Below are positions 41,445 to 49,942 of a DNA stretch of 64,000 nucleotides, one piece after another. The stretch is taken from NCBI RefSeq assembly GCF_042651785.1, contig NZ_JBHSEC010000020.1:124001-188000 (forward strand), in the 5' to 3' direction. A program made the translations under genes and the position numbers. The DNA is from Chungangia koreensis (GTDB lineage: Bacteria; Bacillota; Bacilli; Bacillales_A; Planococcaceae). The notes beneath the pieces were generated by a model, which saw nothing but the letters and a program-made list of their open reading frames with translations, was not told where the DNA came from and did no database searches. The stretch's first letter is position 1, and the number at the start of each line of letters is the position of its first letter.

Positions 41445-42022
41445 CAGTCTCCATTCCCTTCAAAGTCGACGGTTGGGGCTTCTTGCGCTGCTGCATCTGC
41501 TTCGAAGTATTCTTTTTGTTCAAAACCAAACATTCCGGCCATTAAGCTGCCAGGAAATCTTCTCACCTTTTTGTTATAAGCTGCGACAACACCGTTATAA
41601 TCTTGTCTTGCCACCGCAATCCGGTTTTCAGTCCCTGCTAATTCATCCATCAATTGTTGGAAGTTTTGATTGGCTTTCAAATCCGGATAATTCTCCACTA
41701 CGACAAGCAATCGACTTAGAGCACTGGATAGTTCTGCATCCGCATTAGCTTGTTCCTCCGGGGTATTGGCTCCTGCTAACTTTGCTCGGGCATCAGAAAT
41801 GCTCGCGATCACTTCTTTCTCATGTGCCGCGAACCCTTTAACTGTATTTACAAGGTTAGGGATTAGATCAAGTCTTCGTTGAAGCTGACTTTCTATTTGC
41901 GCATATGATTGATCTACATTCTCTTCCAAATCCACTAATGAGTTATAGCTCGGTATGATCATCATCGCGCCAATTATTAAGATAATTACAATAATCGCTA
42001 TCGGTCCAAAAGCTTTCTTCAT
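41444..42022 (-). CDS. LemA-family protein
   Basis: A 192-residue protein with one N-terminal membrane helix (IAIIVIILIIGAMMIIPSY) and a long alpha-helical extracytoplasmic domain with LVDLEENVDQSYAQIESQLQRRLDLIPNLVNTVKG, the LemA signature, and NQQ-type segments near RVAVARQDYNGVVAAYN. Start ATG 42022 follows GAGGAGGACAACAT. It is first in a two-gene operon with a TPM protein. Function unknown beyond envelope association. Confidence 0.93.
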   Translation of the reverse strand: MKKAFGPIAIIVIILIIGAMMIIPSYNSLVDLEENVDQSYAQIESQLQRRLDLIPNLVNTVKGFAAHEKEVIASISDARAKLAGANTPEEQANADAELSSALSRLLVVVENYPDLKANQNFQQLMDELAGTENRIAVARQDYNGVVAAYNKKVRRFPGSLMAGMFGFEQKEYFEADAAAQEAPTVDFEGNGD

Positions 42023-42108
42023 ATGTTGTCCTCCTCATGCTGGTCCTATATATGTAATGTACCTATTTCGAAAAGAATTAAAACAAATCTATGCCTATTA
42101 TGAAAAAG

Positions 42109-42137
42109 GGCACACTGCGTATAATGCAAGTGTGCCA
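42109..42137 (-). terminator. Hairpin with leftward T-tract between tRNA-Arg and lemA-like gene
   Basis: GGCACACT and AGTGTGCC form an 8-bp stem extended by GC pairs inside; the minus strand continues CCTTTTTC. It looks like a leftward terminator but no gene runs into it except read-through from tRNA-Arg. The loop contains TATAAT on the plus strand. It could also be a regulatory hairpin ahead of the lemA-like gene. Confidence 0.4.
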
Positions 42138-42397
42138 CTGCTAAAAGCAGTTTATATATCTTCTTCACCCATTATTGGATGGGAAATGGGTTCCCAAGGT
42201 TCGCGAGTTGCCGTGGACAGTGACTAATTCACTTTTAATTCTAAAAAACAGTGCCTTCCGTGTAATATACGGCGATTTTATAGTTTTCCACTCTTATTTC
42301 TTTCACTCGTTTCTACCTCAATACATCATATACAAAGTGTTAGACTTGCAATAGACGAAGCACACGGAATATTATTAACTTCAGAAAAATGATATAA

Positions 42398-42428
42398 AAA
42401 AATACCTTACAGAATCTGCAAGGTATTT
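42398..42428 (-). terminator. Terminator of tRNA-Arg
   Basis: AAATACCTTACAG/CTGCAAGGTATTT forms a 12-bp stem with one mismatch; TTTTTTTATA follows on the minus strand. Confidence 0.82.
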
Positions 42429-42444
42429 TTCAGTGTTTTAAATA

Positions 42445-42516
42445 CGGCCTCGAAGGGAATCGAACCCCTAGCGGGAGAACCGGAATCTCCAGTGTTATCC
42501 ATTACACCACGAGGCC
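42445..42516 (-). tRNA. tRNA-Arg (anticodon CCG)
   Basis: A complete 72-nt cloverleaf: acceptor GGCCTCG/CGAGGCC, D-stem GTGT/ACAC, anticodon stem GGAGA/TCTCC with loop TTCCGGT (anticodon CCG at positions 34-36), and T-arm AGGGGTTCGATTCCCTT. Discriminator G, CCA not encoded. It reads CGG arginine codons. It stands alone with its own terminator, upstream of divergent clpP. Confidence 0.95.
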
Positions 42517-42592
42517 ATGAAATTGTATCGGACCTTATCTATTATACAAACGAATAAAATAAATATCAAGAGGCGAAATAAAATGCATTATA

Positions 42593-42609
42593 TTTGACCA
42601 TCCTTGACC
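42593..42609. promoter_or_regulatory. CtsR operator overlapping the clpP promoter -35
   Basis: On the minus strand GGTCAAG-GAT-GGTCAAA fits the CtsR tandem heptad (RGTCAAA-N3-RGTCAAA) with one change. On the plus strand its TTGACC (42594-42599) is the -35 of a promoter with TATGAT (42617-42622) at exactly 17 bp. Confidence 0.9.
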
Positions 42610-42622
42610 ATACTATTATGAT
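42594..42622 (+). promoter_or_regulatory. Sigma-A promoter of clpP
   Basis: TTGACC and TATGAT with 17-bp spacing, about 70 bp before the clpP start, overlapped by the CtsR box so the repressor would block polymerase until heat or protein stress. Confidence 0.8.
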
Positions 42623-42691
42623 AAAGGTACATCTAAAGCATTTCGCTTTTATGTCCTGAAAATACATCCACCTTAAAGGAGGAAAACCGAA

Positions 42692-43291
42692 ATGAATTTA
42701 ATTCCTACAGTTATTGAACAAACAAACCGTGGTGAACGGGCATATGACATCTATTCCCGTCTATTGAAGGACCGGATCATTCTCTTAGGTTCCGAAATCA
42801 ACGACCAAGTCGCGAACTCCATTGTTGCACAATTGCTATTCCTTGCAGCAGAGGATCCGGACAAAGACATCTCCGTGTATATCAACAGTCCCGGCGGAAG
42901 CATTACAGCCGGTATGGCGATTTACGACACGATGCAATACATCAAGCCGGATGTCCAAACTATTTGTATCGGTATGGCCGCTTCCATGGGAGCATTCCTA
43001 TTGGCTGCAGGTGAAAAAGGAAAACGTTATGCATTGCCGAATGCAGAAGTAATGATTCACCAACCACTTGGCGGTGCACAAGGTCAGGCTACTGAAATCG
43101 AGATTGCTGCTAAGCGAATCCTCTTCTTGCGTGACAAGCTCAACAACATCTTGGCTGAACGTACTGGCCAATCACTTGAAGTGATTGCACGTGATACTGA
43201 TCGTGATAATTTCATGACAGCTGAACGCGCAAAAGAATATGGACTGATTGATGACATCTTAATGTCCCCAAGTGAATTACCAAAGAAATAA
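42692..43291 (+). CDS. clpP: ATP-dependent Clp protease proteolytic subunit
   Basis: A 199-residue serine peptidase that forms the double-heptamer chamber of ClpXP, ClpCP and ClpEP. The catalytic serine is in GMAASMGAFLL, histidine in MIHQPLGGAQGQATEIEI and aspartate in IARDTDRDNFMTAEEA-type sequence (DTDRDNFM). No long propeptide. Start ATG 42692 follows AAAGGAGGAAAACCGAA. Expression is probably controlled by CtsR through the box at 42593-42609. It degrades tmRNA-tagged proteins among others. Confidence 0.98.
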   Translation: MNLIPTVIEQTNRGERAYDIYSRLLKDRIILLGSEINDQVANSIVAQLLFLAAEDPDKDISVYINSPGGSITAGMAIYDTMQYIKPDVQTICIGMAASMGAFLLAAGEKGKRYALPNAEVMIHQPLGGAQGQATEIEIAAKRILFLRDKLNNILAERTGQSLEVIARDTDRDNFMTAERAKEYGLIDDILMSPSELPKK

Positions 43292-43301
43292 GACAAATAA
43301 A

Positions 43302-43337
43302 ATCCCGGGAGGAAACTTTCCTTCCGGGATTTTTTAT
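43302..43337. terminator. Bidirectional terminator between clpP and crh
   Basis: AATCCCGGGAGGAAA and TTTCCTTCCGGGATT form a 14-bp stem with one bulge, with TTTTTT on the plus side. It covers the end of both convergent genes. Confidence 0.85.
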
Positions 43338-43591
43338 TCTTCTGATTCAATAATTTCAGCCAAAGAGGAAATGGCATTTTCTTCATCAGAACCGTCTGCA
43401 CATAATGTGACCGACGTACCTTTGCTGATTGCTAAACTCATAATGCCCATTATACTTTTGGCGTTTACTTTTTTATCGTCTTTTTGTAAATACACATCAG
43501 ATGAGAAGCGGTTTGCAACTTGCACGAATAGTGCAGCTTGTCTCGCCTGCAATCCAGTTTTTAACTTAACCTCGACAGATTTCTCGGTCAT
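43334..43591 (-). CDS. crh: Catabolite-repression HPr-like protein Crh
   Basis: An 85-residue HPr-fold protein. The position of the PTS phosphohistidine holds glutamine (TGLQARQAA), so it cannot carry PTS phosphate, while the regulatory serine is present in KSIMGIMSLA. HprK, also encoded in this window (52914-53849), phosphorylates that serine, and Crh-P then works with CcpA in catabolite repression; Crh also inhibits methylglyoxal synthase in B. subtilis. Start ATG 43591 has AGAAGGAGGC. It lies downstream of whiA, as in B. subtilis. Confidence 0.96.
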   Translation of the reverse strand: MTEKSVEVKLKTGLQARQAALFVQVANRFSSDVYLQKDDKKVNAKSIMGIMSLAISKGTSVTLCADGSDEENAISSLAEIIESEE

Positions 43592-43664
43592 CTAACTAGT
43601 GCCTCCTTCTACATTGAAAACCCTTACTCTTTATCTTAACGAATATATCATGAAAGAACAAATC

Positions 43665-44600
43665 TCAAATTCCTTTACGAAGATTTTCCGCGATTTCATC
43701 CAGCTTTCGCAGCCGGTGATTTACGCCTGATTTACTAACCGCTCCAGTCGAAACCATTTCACCTAACTCTTTAAGGGTTACGTCTTGGTGTTCAATTCTT
43801 AGGCGGGCGATTTCTCGGAGTTTGTCAGGAAGTTGATCGAGCCCCATCATATGATCGATGTATCGGATATTCTCAATTTGCCTAATAGCTGCTCCGATTG
43901 TCTTATTCAGATTGGCAGTTTCACAGTTAACAAGGCGATTAACACTATTTCGCATATCTCGGACAATCCGCACGTCTTCGAATTTCATCAGAGCCACATG
44001 AGCACCGATTAATCCTAAGAAATCCGAAATCTTTTCCGCTTCCTTTAAATAAGCAATATAGCCTTTCTTACGTTCAATCGATTTGCTATTCAACTTGAAA
44101 AGGTTCATAAGCCTAACAAGCGCTTCACTATGACTTTTATAAAGCGAGAATATCTCAAGGTGATAAGACGAGGTCTCAGGATTATTCACGGATCCCCCTG
44201 CTAAAAATGCACCACGTAAGTAGGAACGTTTACAACAGGACTTTTTAATAATATTTGGTGAAATCGTTTGTTCGAACTGAAGACCTTCTGAAACGATTTC
44301 CAGTTCTTCCAGCAGCTTTCTTGCTCCTTCGCGGACTCTGCAAATATAAACATTGTTCTTTTTTAGCTGCATTTTTTTCCTAACTAATAATTCAACTCTA
44401 AGCGGATAGAGCTTTTTTAAATTGGTATAAATTCTTCTGGCAATCGCAGCATTTTCTGTTTGTACATCTAAACTCCATTGCCTATTCGTGAACGACAACA
44501 CACCGTTCATCTGGATCAGGGCTGAAAGTTCTGCCTTTGTGCAACAAGGCGACGTTTCTATTTGTGTCAATTCCTTTTTTGTATCGGAAGCAAAAGACAT
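43665..44600 (-). CDS. whiA: WhiA sporulation/cell-division regulator
   Basis: A 311-residue protein with an N-terminal LAGLIDADG-like domain (SYLRGAFLAGGSVNNPETSSYHLEIF) that has lost nuclease residues, and a C-terminal HTH (LKELGEMVSTGAVSKSGVNHRLRKLDEIA). In Bacillus WhiA affects Z-ring assembly, nucleoid segregation and carbon flux. Start ATG 44600 has AGGGGGAGTGGATC. It forms an operon with yvcK, rapZ and a NUDIX gene upstream and crh downstream. Confidence 0.97.
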   Translation of the reverse strand: MSFASDTKKELTQIETSPCCTKAELSALIQMNGVLSFTNRQWSLDVQTENAAIARRIYTNLKKLYPLRVELLVRKKMQLKKNNVYICRVREGARKLLEELEIVSEGLQFEQTISPNIIKKSCCKRSYLRGAFLAGGSVNNPETSSYHLEIFSLYKSHSEALVRLMNLFKLNSKSIERKKGYIAYLKEAEKISDFLGLIGAHVALMKFEDVRIVRDMRNSVNRLVNCETANLNKTIGAAIRQIENIRYIDHMMGLDQLPDKLREIARLRIEHQDVTLKELGEMVSTGAVSKSGVNHRLRKLDEIAENLRKGI

Positions 44601-44625
44601 GATCCACTCCCCCTCTCAATCCAAT

Positions 44626-45588
44626 CTATCTCATTTCCATATTTTCCACTAACCATGCGGCGACTTTTGAGGCTTCATGGCGAATATTGCCCTCTCTGGA
44701 AGTGGCTATGCTTTTCATCACTATTTCCGGAACAAGTCCAGACAACTTTTCCATCTCATACTCGACCGGAGCTGCCTTTTCCATTTCATATAACTTACGT
44801 ATTTCTGGTGGCATCACTACATCGTTCAATAAAATCGTATCGATAAACGGACTGCCTACATGATCGTACAATGCTTGTACATGATCAGCAGCCGTATAGC
44901 CTTTCGTTTCACCAGCTTGGGTCATCAAGTTGCAAATATAGACCTTTTTGGCAGTTGACTCAATAATTGCCTTTCGAATACTCTCAACGAGTAAATTAGG
45001 AAGAATGCTTGTGTACAAGCTGCCTGGACCGATCACAATCATATCAGCAGATTGAAGGGAAGTCACTGTTTCAGAAAGAGGTTCTACATCGTGCGGAGTC
45101 AAATACACTTTATTGATCTTAAGATCATATGTAGGGATTTTGGATTCGCCTGTAACAATCGTTCCGTCGCTTAACTCGGCATGTAGAGTAATCCGCTGAT
45201 TGGCTGCTGGCAGGACAGTCCCTTTCAAATTTAAGACACGACTCATCTCTCGAATGGCATGTGTGAAATCTCCTGTGATATCAGTCAGTGCAGCCAGCAT
45301 CAGATTTCCAAGAGAATGTCCGCCTAAATCGGCAGAATGTGCAAAGCGGTATTGGAACATTTCTTCTACAAGCGGTTCTACATCCGAAAGGGCTGCCATG
45401 ACATTCCGTACATCGCCTGGCGGTGGAATATCATAATCATCCCTCAATCTACCGGAGCTTCCTCCGTCATCTGCTACCGTCACAATAGCAGTAATATGTA
45501 ATGGGAAGTTTTTTAATCCGCGGAGGAGGGTTGATAATCCGGTGCCCCCGCCTATAATGACGATTCGTTTCTCATTATTACGCCCCAT
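44626..45588 (-). CDS. yvcK: YvcK/GlmR gluconeogenesis and cell-envelope regulator
   Basis: A 320-residue UDP-sugar-binding protein of the CofD-like family. The N-terminal nucleotide-fold motif is KRIVIIGGGTGLSTLLRGLK, followed by VTVADDGGSSGRLR and DIPPPGDVRN, and GPGSLYTSILPNLLV further on. In Bacillus it stimulates GlmS and is needed on gluconeogenic carbon. The frame extends to 45651, but GAAAGGG places the start at ATG 45588, 4 nt after the rapZ stop. Confidence 0.96.
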   Translation of the reverse strand: MGRNNEKRIVIIGGGTGLSTLLRGLKNFPLHITAIVTVADDGGSSGRLRDDYDIPPPGDVRNVMAALSDVEPLVEEMFQYRFAHSADLGGHSLGNLMLAALTDITGDFTHAIREMSRVLNLKGTVLPAANQRITLHAELSDGTIVTGESKIPTYDLKINKVYLTPHDVEPLSETVTSLQSADMIVIGPGSLYTSILPNLLVESIRKAIIESTAKKVYICNLMTQAGETKGYTAADHVQALYDHVGSPFIDTILLNDVVMPPEIRKLYEMEKAAPVEYEMEKLSGLVPEIVMKSIATSREGNIRHEASKVAAWLVENMEMR

Positions 45589-45592
45589 ATAG

Positions 45593-46471
45593 TCAACCCT
45601 TTCTATGATTAATGTCTCGGTGGGTAATGACTGTTTTATATTCGCTGCCAAATAGTTTGCCGAAGTATTCAGCGAGAGTTACCGAGCGGTGTTGTCCTCC
45701 TGTGCAACCGAACGCAACAACAGCCTGGGATTTACCCTCCCTCTGATATCGCGGGATGACGAATTTAAATAGATCTGTAAGTTTCTCAACAAATATTTGT
45801 GTATCTTCCCATTTTAACACATATTCGGAAACTGGAGAGTCCATTCCTGTTTTTTCCTTTAATCCTTCAATGTAAAAAGGGTTCGGTAAAAAACGGACAT
45901 CAAACACAAGATCCGCGTCAATTGGAACCCCATGTTTAAAGCCGAATGACATGAAATGGACGGTAAAGGTGGATTCCCCGTTTTCGGAAAAGTTCTTTTG
46001 AATCTTTTCACGCAGTTCTTTCGGTTTAAGACGGGATGTATTAAAGATGAAATGTGCCCGGTCTTTCAATTCTCCAAGCAAATCCCTTTCCTTCCGAATC
46101 CCGTCAAGCAACAATCCTCCAGAAGCAAGAGGATGAGTACGCCTCGTTTCCTTATAGCGTTTTACGAGCGTTTCATTGTCAGCTTCCAAGAACAAAATTT
46201 CCATATGGATGCTGCTGTCCTTTGAAAGGGTATCAAGGGTACCGATGAGAGAATCGAAAAGACCGCCACCTCTCATATCCATTACTGCCGCAATACGCTT
46301 CATTTTTTGGTTGGATCTCTTCATCAAATCCAGAAATGTGACGAGAAGTTCCGGCGGAAGGTTATCAATACAATAAAACCCTAAGTCCTCAAAACTTTGA
46401 ATGGCAACTGTCTTCCCGGCACCAGACATACCTGTGATAATGACAAGTTCCATATCATGATTTTCATTCAT
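45593..46471 (-). CDS. rapZ: RapZ-family nucleotide-binding protein (YvcJ)
   Basis: A 292-residue P-loop protein: Walker A GMSGAGKTVA, then the VMDMRGGG Walker B region, and the C-terminal domain with SFGFKHGVPIDADLVFDVRFLPNPF and FGCTGGQHRSVTLAEYF. In E. coli RapZ is an RNA adaptor for GlmZ; in Bacillus YvcJ hydrolyses GTP and affects competence. The start overlaps the NUDIX stop (ATGA). Codes with yvcK and whiA in a conserved operon. Confidence 0.96.
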   Translation of the reverse strand: MNENHDMELVIITGMSGAGKTVAIQSFEDLGFYCIDNLPPELLVTFLDLMKRSNQKMKRIAAVMDMRGGGLFDSLIGTLDTLSKDSSIHMEILFLEADNETLVKRYKETRRTHPLASGGLLLDGIRKERDLLGELKDRAHFIFNTSRLKPKELREKIQKNFSENGESTFTVHFMSFGFKHGVPIDADLVFDVRFLPNPFYIEGLKEKTGMDSPVSEYVLKWEDTQIFVEKLTDLFKFVIPRYQREGKSQAVVAFGCTGGQHRSVTLAEYFGKLFGSEYKTVITHRDINHRKG

Positions 46472-46953
46472 TTCTTATGATCCCCTTCATTCGAAGATTG
46501 TAGGTCTTCTTTTAACAACTCAAAATCTTGTGTATAGACAAATGTTCCATATTGCAATCCGGATTGCGTTACGGCAAAGAGCAAGTTGCTCCGATCGCCT
46601 TCAGCCATCGGAAGATGATAGAGGCTTTCTACAGGGTGCCATTCCAGTACACCCTCCCGATTTTCTTCCAACAAATCTCCGGTCAAACCATCCGCTACAA
46701 ACGTATAGAGCATCCATTCATCAATAGCAGTTTCGGTTTCAGGGTCGACTATGACCATTGTATAGATGCCCTTCAAATGTGGATTTGAAGGGACAGTATT
46801 CGTTTCCTCCGAAAATTCCCGGATGGCGGCCTGATAAATCGATTCACCCGGCTCCATCTTCCCTCCGGGTGCCACATACCAGCCGCGCCTAGGTTTTTTT
46901 AATAATAATACTTGGCCGTCTCGTAGGACGATTAAGTTTGCGATTCGTTGCAC
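46468..46953 (-). CDS. NUDIX hydrolase (YvcI-like)
   Basis: A 161-residue pyrophosphohydrolase with the NUDIX box GGKMEPGESIYQAAIREFSEETN (Gx5Ex7REUxEExGU with N in place of G near the end). Substrate is unknown; MutT-like or nucleotide-sugar activity is possible. The start is GTG 46953 with GGAGTGTAGAGG. It is the promoter-proximal gene of the rapZ-yvcK-whiA operon. Confidence 0.9.
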   Translation of the reverse strand: MQRIANLIVLRDGQVLLLKKPRRGWYVAPGGKMEPGESIYQAAIREFSEETNTVPSNPHLKGIYTMVIVDPETETAIDEWMLYTFVADGLTGDLLEENREGVLEWHPVESLYHLPMAEGDRSNLLFAVTQSGLQYGTFVYTQDFELLKEDLQSSNEGDHKK

Positions 46954-46991
46954 CCTCTACACTCCATATCTATTGTAGACTCATTCCTTTT

Positions 46992-47021
46992 ATTATACCT
47001 AATCAAGCATTTCCGGGCCAA
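46992..47021 (-). promoter_or_regulatory. Promoter of the NUDIX-rapZ-yvcK-whiA operon
   Basis: On the minus strand TTGGCC is followed at 18 bp by TATAAT (46992-46997), 38 bp before the GTG start. Confidence 0.65.
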
Positions 47022-47162
47022 CACGATTGGTTGTGCTGCCAAACAAAATACTGCCTTGAATGAACTGCACTGACAAAAGGGATGTTGAAGCAGCAATGTA
47101 TTTTGCGACAAGTGAACCGTGGGTATAGGCGAACTTAGCATCCCTTCCTATAAATAAAAAAA

Positions 47163-47187
47163 GACTGCCACCAAATTGGTGAGCAGC
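47163..47187 (-). terminator. Terminator of trxB
   Basis: GCTGCTCACCAA and TTGGTGGCAGTC (minus strand) form an 11-bp stem with one mismatch, followed by TTTTTTTATTT. Confidence 0.85.
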
Positions 47188-47289
47188 CATCCAAAGGTAA
47201 TACTATTTTAAAAGGGGGTCAAATTACTATACTTACTATAACCCAACCATATTTCATTCGTATTACAGGCTCGTTAAGAACAGGTTAAA

Positions 47290-48237
47290 TTAGTTGGATT
47301 CTAATTTTTCTTTTAGTTCTTCTACGTACTTTTGTACATTTTGAGCAGCAATACTTCCATCACCTGTTGCAGTGACCACTTGACGCAAATGCTTCTCACG
47401 TACGTCACCAGCTGCAAAAATCCCTGGAACGGATGTCTCCATTTCGGTATTTGTCGGGATATACCCGTTTTCGTTCAAGATCCCAAGAGATTGGAACGGT
47501 TTTGTCAAAGGCACCATTCCAATATAGATGAATACCCCATCAATCGGCATTGTTGTTTCAGTGTCATCTACAGTGGATACCAACGTCGCACTGCCGACCT
47601 TTCCGTTTTCCTCATTAATCGTTTTCAAAGTATGATTCCAAATGAAATCAACTTTTTCATTCGCAAAGGCACGATCCTGAAGAATTTTTTGAGCACGCAA
47701 CTGATCACGGCGATGAACAATCGTTACTTTATCAGCAAAACGAGTTAAGTAGACACCTTCTTCGACTGCCGAGTCTCCGCCGCCGACGACAATGAGATGC
47801 TTCTGTTTGAAGAATGCCCCATCACAAACGGCACAATAACTGACTCCTCGTCCACCAAGTTCACTTTCTCCGGGAATGCCCATTTTTTTATATTCGGCCC
47901 CAGTTGAAATGATAATAGCACGCGCTTTATATTCTTTTCCGCCAGCTTTAATGGTTTTATATTCCGCTCCATCCACAACACTTTCAACATCGCCATATGC
48001 ATACTCAGCGCCAAACGCTTTCGCATGTTCAAACATTTTAGTTGAAAGGTCTGGTCCCAAAATGGAAGTGAAGCCGGGATAATTTTCAATTTCTTCCGTG
48101 TTGGCCATCTGGCCTCCGGGAATACCGCGTTCCAACATTAAAGTCGAAAGGCTTCCTCTTGATGTATATACGGCCGCAGTCATACCTGCAGGGCCTGCTC
48201 CAACGATAATCACATCATAAATTTTTTCTGTTGTCAT
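47290..48237 (-). CDS. trxB: Thioredoxin reductase
   Basis: A 315-residue FAD/NADPH disulfide reductase. FAD site GAGPAGMTAAVYTSRG near the N-terminus, redox-active CAVCDGAFF (CxxC), NADPH loop VVGGGDSAVEEGVYL and the second FAD motif GIFAAGDVREKHLRQVVTATGDG. Start ATG 48237 has GGAGGATAATGACAA. It reduces thioredoxin in the cytoplasm. Own terminator downstream. Confidence 0.98.
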   Translation of the reverse strand: MTTEKIYDVIIVGAGPAGMTAAVYTSRGSLSTLMLERGIPGGQMANTEEIENYPGFTSILGPDLSTKMFEHAKAFGAEYAYGDVESVVDGAEYKTIKAGGKEYKARAIIISTGAEYKKMGIPGESELGGRGVSYCAVCDGAFFKQKHLIVVGGGDSAVEEGVYLTRFADKVTIVHRRDQLRAQKILQDRAFANEKVDFIWNHTLKTINEENGKVGSATLVSTVDDTETTMPIDGVFIYIGMVPLTKPFQSLGILNENGYIPTNTEMETSVPGIFAAGDVREKHLRQVVTATGDGSIAAQNVQKYVEELKEKLESN

Positions 48238-48305
48238 TTGTCATTATCCTCCTCATACGCTACCTAAATCGTATAAGAAACATGTAACTTCTTCAATCTT
48301 TCTGC

Positions 48306-49826
48306 TCAATCATACATGGGCAAAAATTGAATCAGGTCATTTACATACTTCGTTAAAGTTGGCACAGACACGCCATACTGTTCAGCCACAGCCTTCTTTG
48401 TAACGCCTGAAAAACGAGAAGAACGGAACATATAATCCGCAGCAGCGGCTAACGCATCCGTGTTCTTAAATAAGTAGCCTTTTTCAAGCCCTTTTTCGAA
48501 AAGAAGGAACCACATTTGGAATAAATGGGATTTCACCGAATCGAGCGGACTATTTTGCTCGTATAAGATTTCCGTCGCTTTCATCGCTTTCAAAAAAGTT
48601 TTAAGCTTCGGCTCTGCTGCTTCAAAACGGTGGCCTAATGCATAGGCAAGGGCCAGTTTTTCAAAAGTGGTCAACTTTTCGATATCCACCCATTTTGGAT
48701 GCGAGATGATTTCTTGCTTATGTTCTGACTTACTAAGTAGGAAAATACCGAATAGACGTTCACTGCTATAAGAGTTATTCAGTTTTTCCAAAATGAAGGT
48801 CCGATCGAACTCACTCGTTGAATGCAACGCCTTATCACGGTCATGCCAAGGTTCAAGTCCTTTTTTCGTCGGATCCAAGTCGGTCAATTGCTTCCATGCA
48901 CTTTTAGCCGTATCCTCATAACCGGAGAAATAAGCGGCATGTGAAAGCCAGAAGTAAAAGCCAGGATCCCCTTCAAAGCCCTTTCGTTGAAGACTTTTCA
49001 ACCATTTATATGCTTCTTCGTTCTTGCCGACAAGCGCAAAAGTGGCCCCTAATTTATATCTGTGTTCAAGGGAATATGGATTGATCTTGACCAGCACTTC
49101 CAAGATCTCCTCTAACTCTTCTTCGTTCTTTTCATAATAATAGAAGACCGCCAAGTTACATAGGGCATGAAGATTCCCTTTGTCCTTCCGAAGAACTGTA
49201 TGAAGCAATGCTTTTGCCTGTTCTTCTTCACCGATATAAAAATAAGCTAACGCTAAATTGTTATAAGCCGACCAGAAATCGTCGAATTCTTCGATGACCG
49301 ATTCCAATAGCTGTACAGCCTGTTCAAATTCACCACGCTCCATCAATCGACGAGCCTTCTCTTGCAAATAGTGCATTTCACTTTCTTTCGAATCTTCCAA
49401 TAGATCGAAATCGAATTCATGGTCGATGAACTCTAAAATTTCCAAAGCTTCGTCCAGGTACGGTCCATTCGGGTCCATCTCCCGATATTTCGTGGCAAAT
49501 CTCTTGGCCTCACGCAGCATCCCTAAATGGGCATGGACTTCAGCTAAAAAGAACACGATATCAGATTCATTCGGATCGAGACTGTTGGCGCTGCGCAACA
49601 ATTCAAGTGCATGATCGTATTTCTGAAGCTCCATTTCAATGATTGCATATTGCATTAAAATCATCGGATCATCAGGGCTAAGTTCCACTGCCCGCTTCAT
49701 ATATTTATGCCCTTTATCGAACTGATCGCGCTGAAGGGCTTGTAAACCTTTATTGTAATAGTAGTCGCCATTCGGAATGAAAGACACTACGTTCTTCTTT
49801 CGATCTTTTCTTTGCTGATTATTCAA
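48306..49826 (-). CDS. TPR-repeat protein (YvcD-like)
   Basis: A 506-residue soluble protein with tetratricopeptide repeats over about residues 20-330 (GDYYYNKGLQALQRDQFDKGHKY, ILMQYAIIEMELQKYDHAL, WSAYNNLALAYFYIGEEEQA) and a C-terminal helical part ending in a possible HTH (KKAVAEQYGVSVPTLTKYVNDL). The start is TTG 49826 with AAGGAG. In B. subtilis the similar yvcD also stands next to trxB. Role unknown; TPR regions mediate protein binding. Confidence 0.88.
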   Translation of the reverse strand: MNNQQRKDRKKNVVSFIPNGDYYYNKGLQALQRDQFDKGHKYMKRAVELSPDDPMILMQYAIIEMELQKYDHALELLRSANSLDPNESDIVFFLAEVHAHLGMLREAKRFATKYREMDPNGPYLDEALEILEFIDHEFDFDLLEDSKESEMHYLQEKARRLMERGEFEQAVQLLESVIEEFDDFWSAYNNLALAYFYIGEEEQAKALLHTVLRKDKGNLHALCNLAVFYYYEKNEEELEEILEVLVKINPYSLEHRYKLGATFALVGKNEEAYKWLKSLQRKGFEGDPGFYFWLSHAAYFSGYEDTAKSAWKQLTDLDPTKKGLEPWHDRDKALHSTSEFDRTFILEKLNNSYSSERLFGIFLLSKSEHKQEIISHPKWVDIEKLTTFEKLALAYALGHRFEAAEPKLKTFLKAMKATEILYEQNSPLDSVKSHLFQMWFLLFEKGLEKGYLFKNTDALAAAADYMFRSSRFSGVTKKAVAEQYGVSVPTLTKYVNDLIQFLPMYD

Positions 49827-49942
49827 ACTTGTAACTCCTTCAATAGTAGTTAAAGAATGTCATGTACATTCTATCTCATAATTTCCATTATAACACATTG
49901 CCGTACTAGACACTCCCGAGCTGGCATAGAAAAAAGATCCCA

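Larger units (their letters stand above)
42023..42444. other. Intergenic region between lemA-like gene and tRNA-Arg
   Basis: A 422-bp gap. It holds the hairpin at 42109-42137 and the tRNA terminator at 42398-42428. No ORF with a ribosome site is present; the 42-43 codon frames here lack starts. Confidence 0.5.
46954..47289. other. Intergenic region between trxB and the NUDIX operon
   Basis: A 336-bp gap with the trxB terminator (47163-47187) and the NUDIX-operon promoter (46992-47021). A 63-codon minus-strand frame (46999-47190) starts inside the terminator hairpin with no ribosome site and is not called, though its last 49 codons read like protein. Confidence 0.5.

Noticed and set aside
46999..47190. 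63-codon minus-strand ORF
   Set aside because: Its first codons are the trxB terminator stem and it lacks a ribosome site; it also overlaps the NUDIX-operon promoter.
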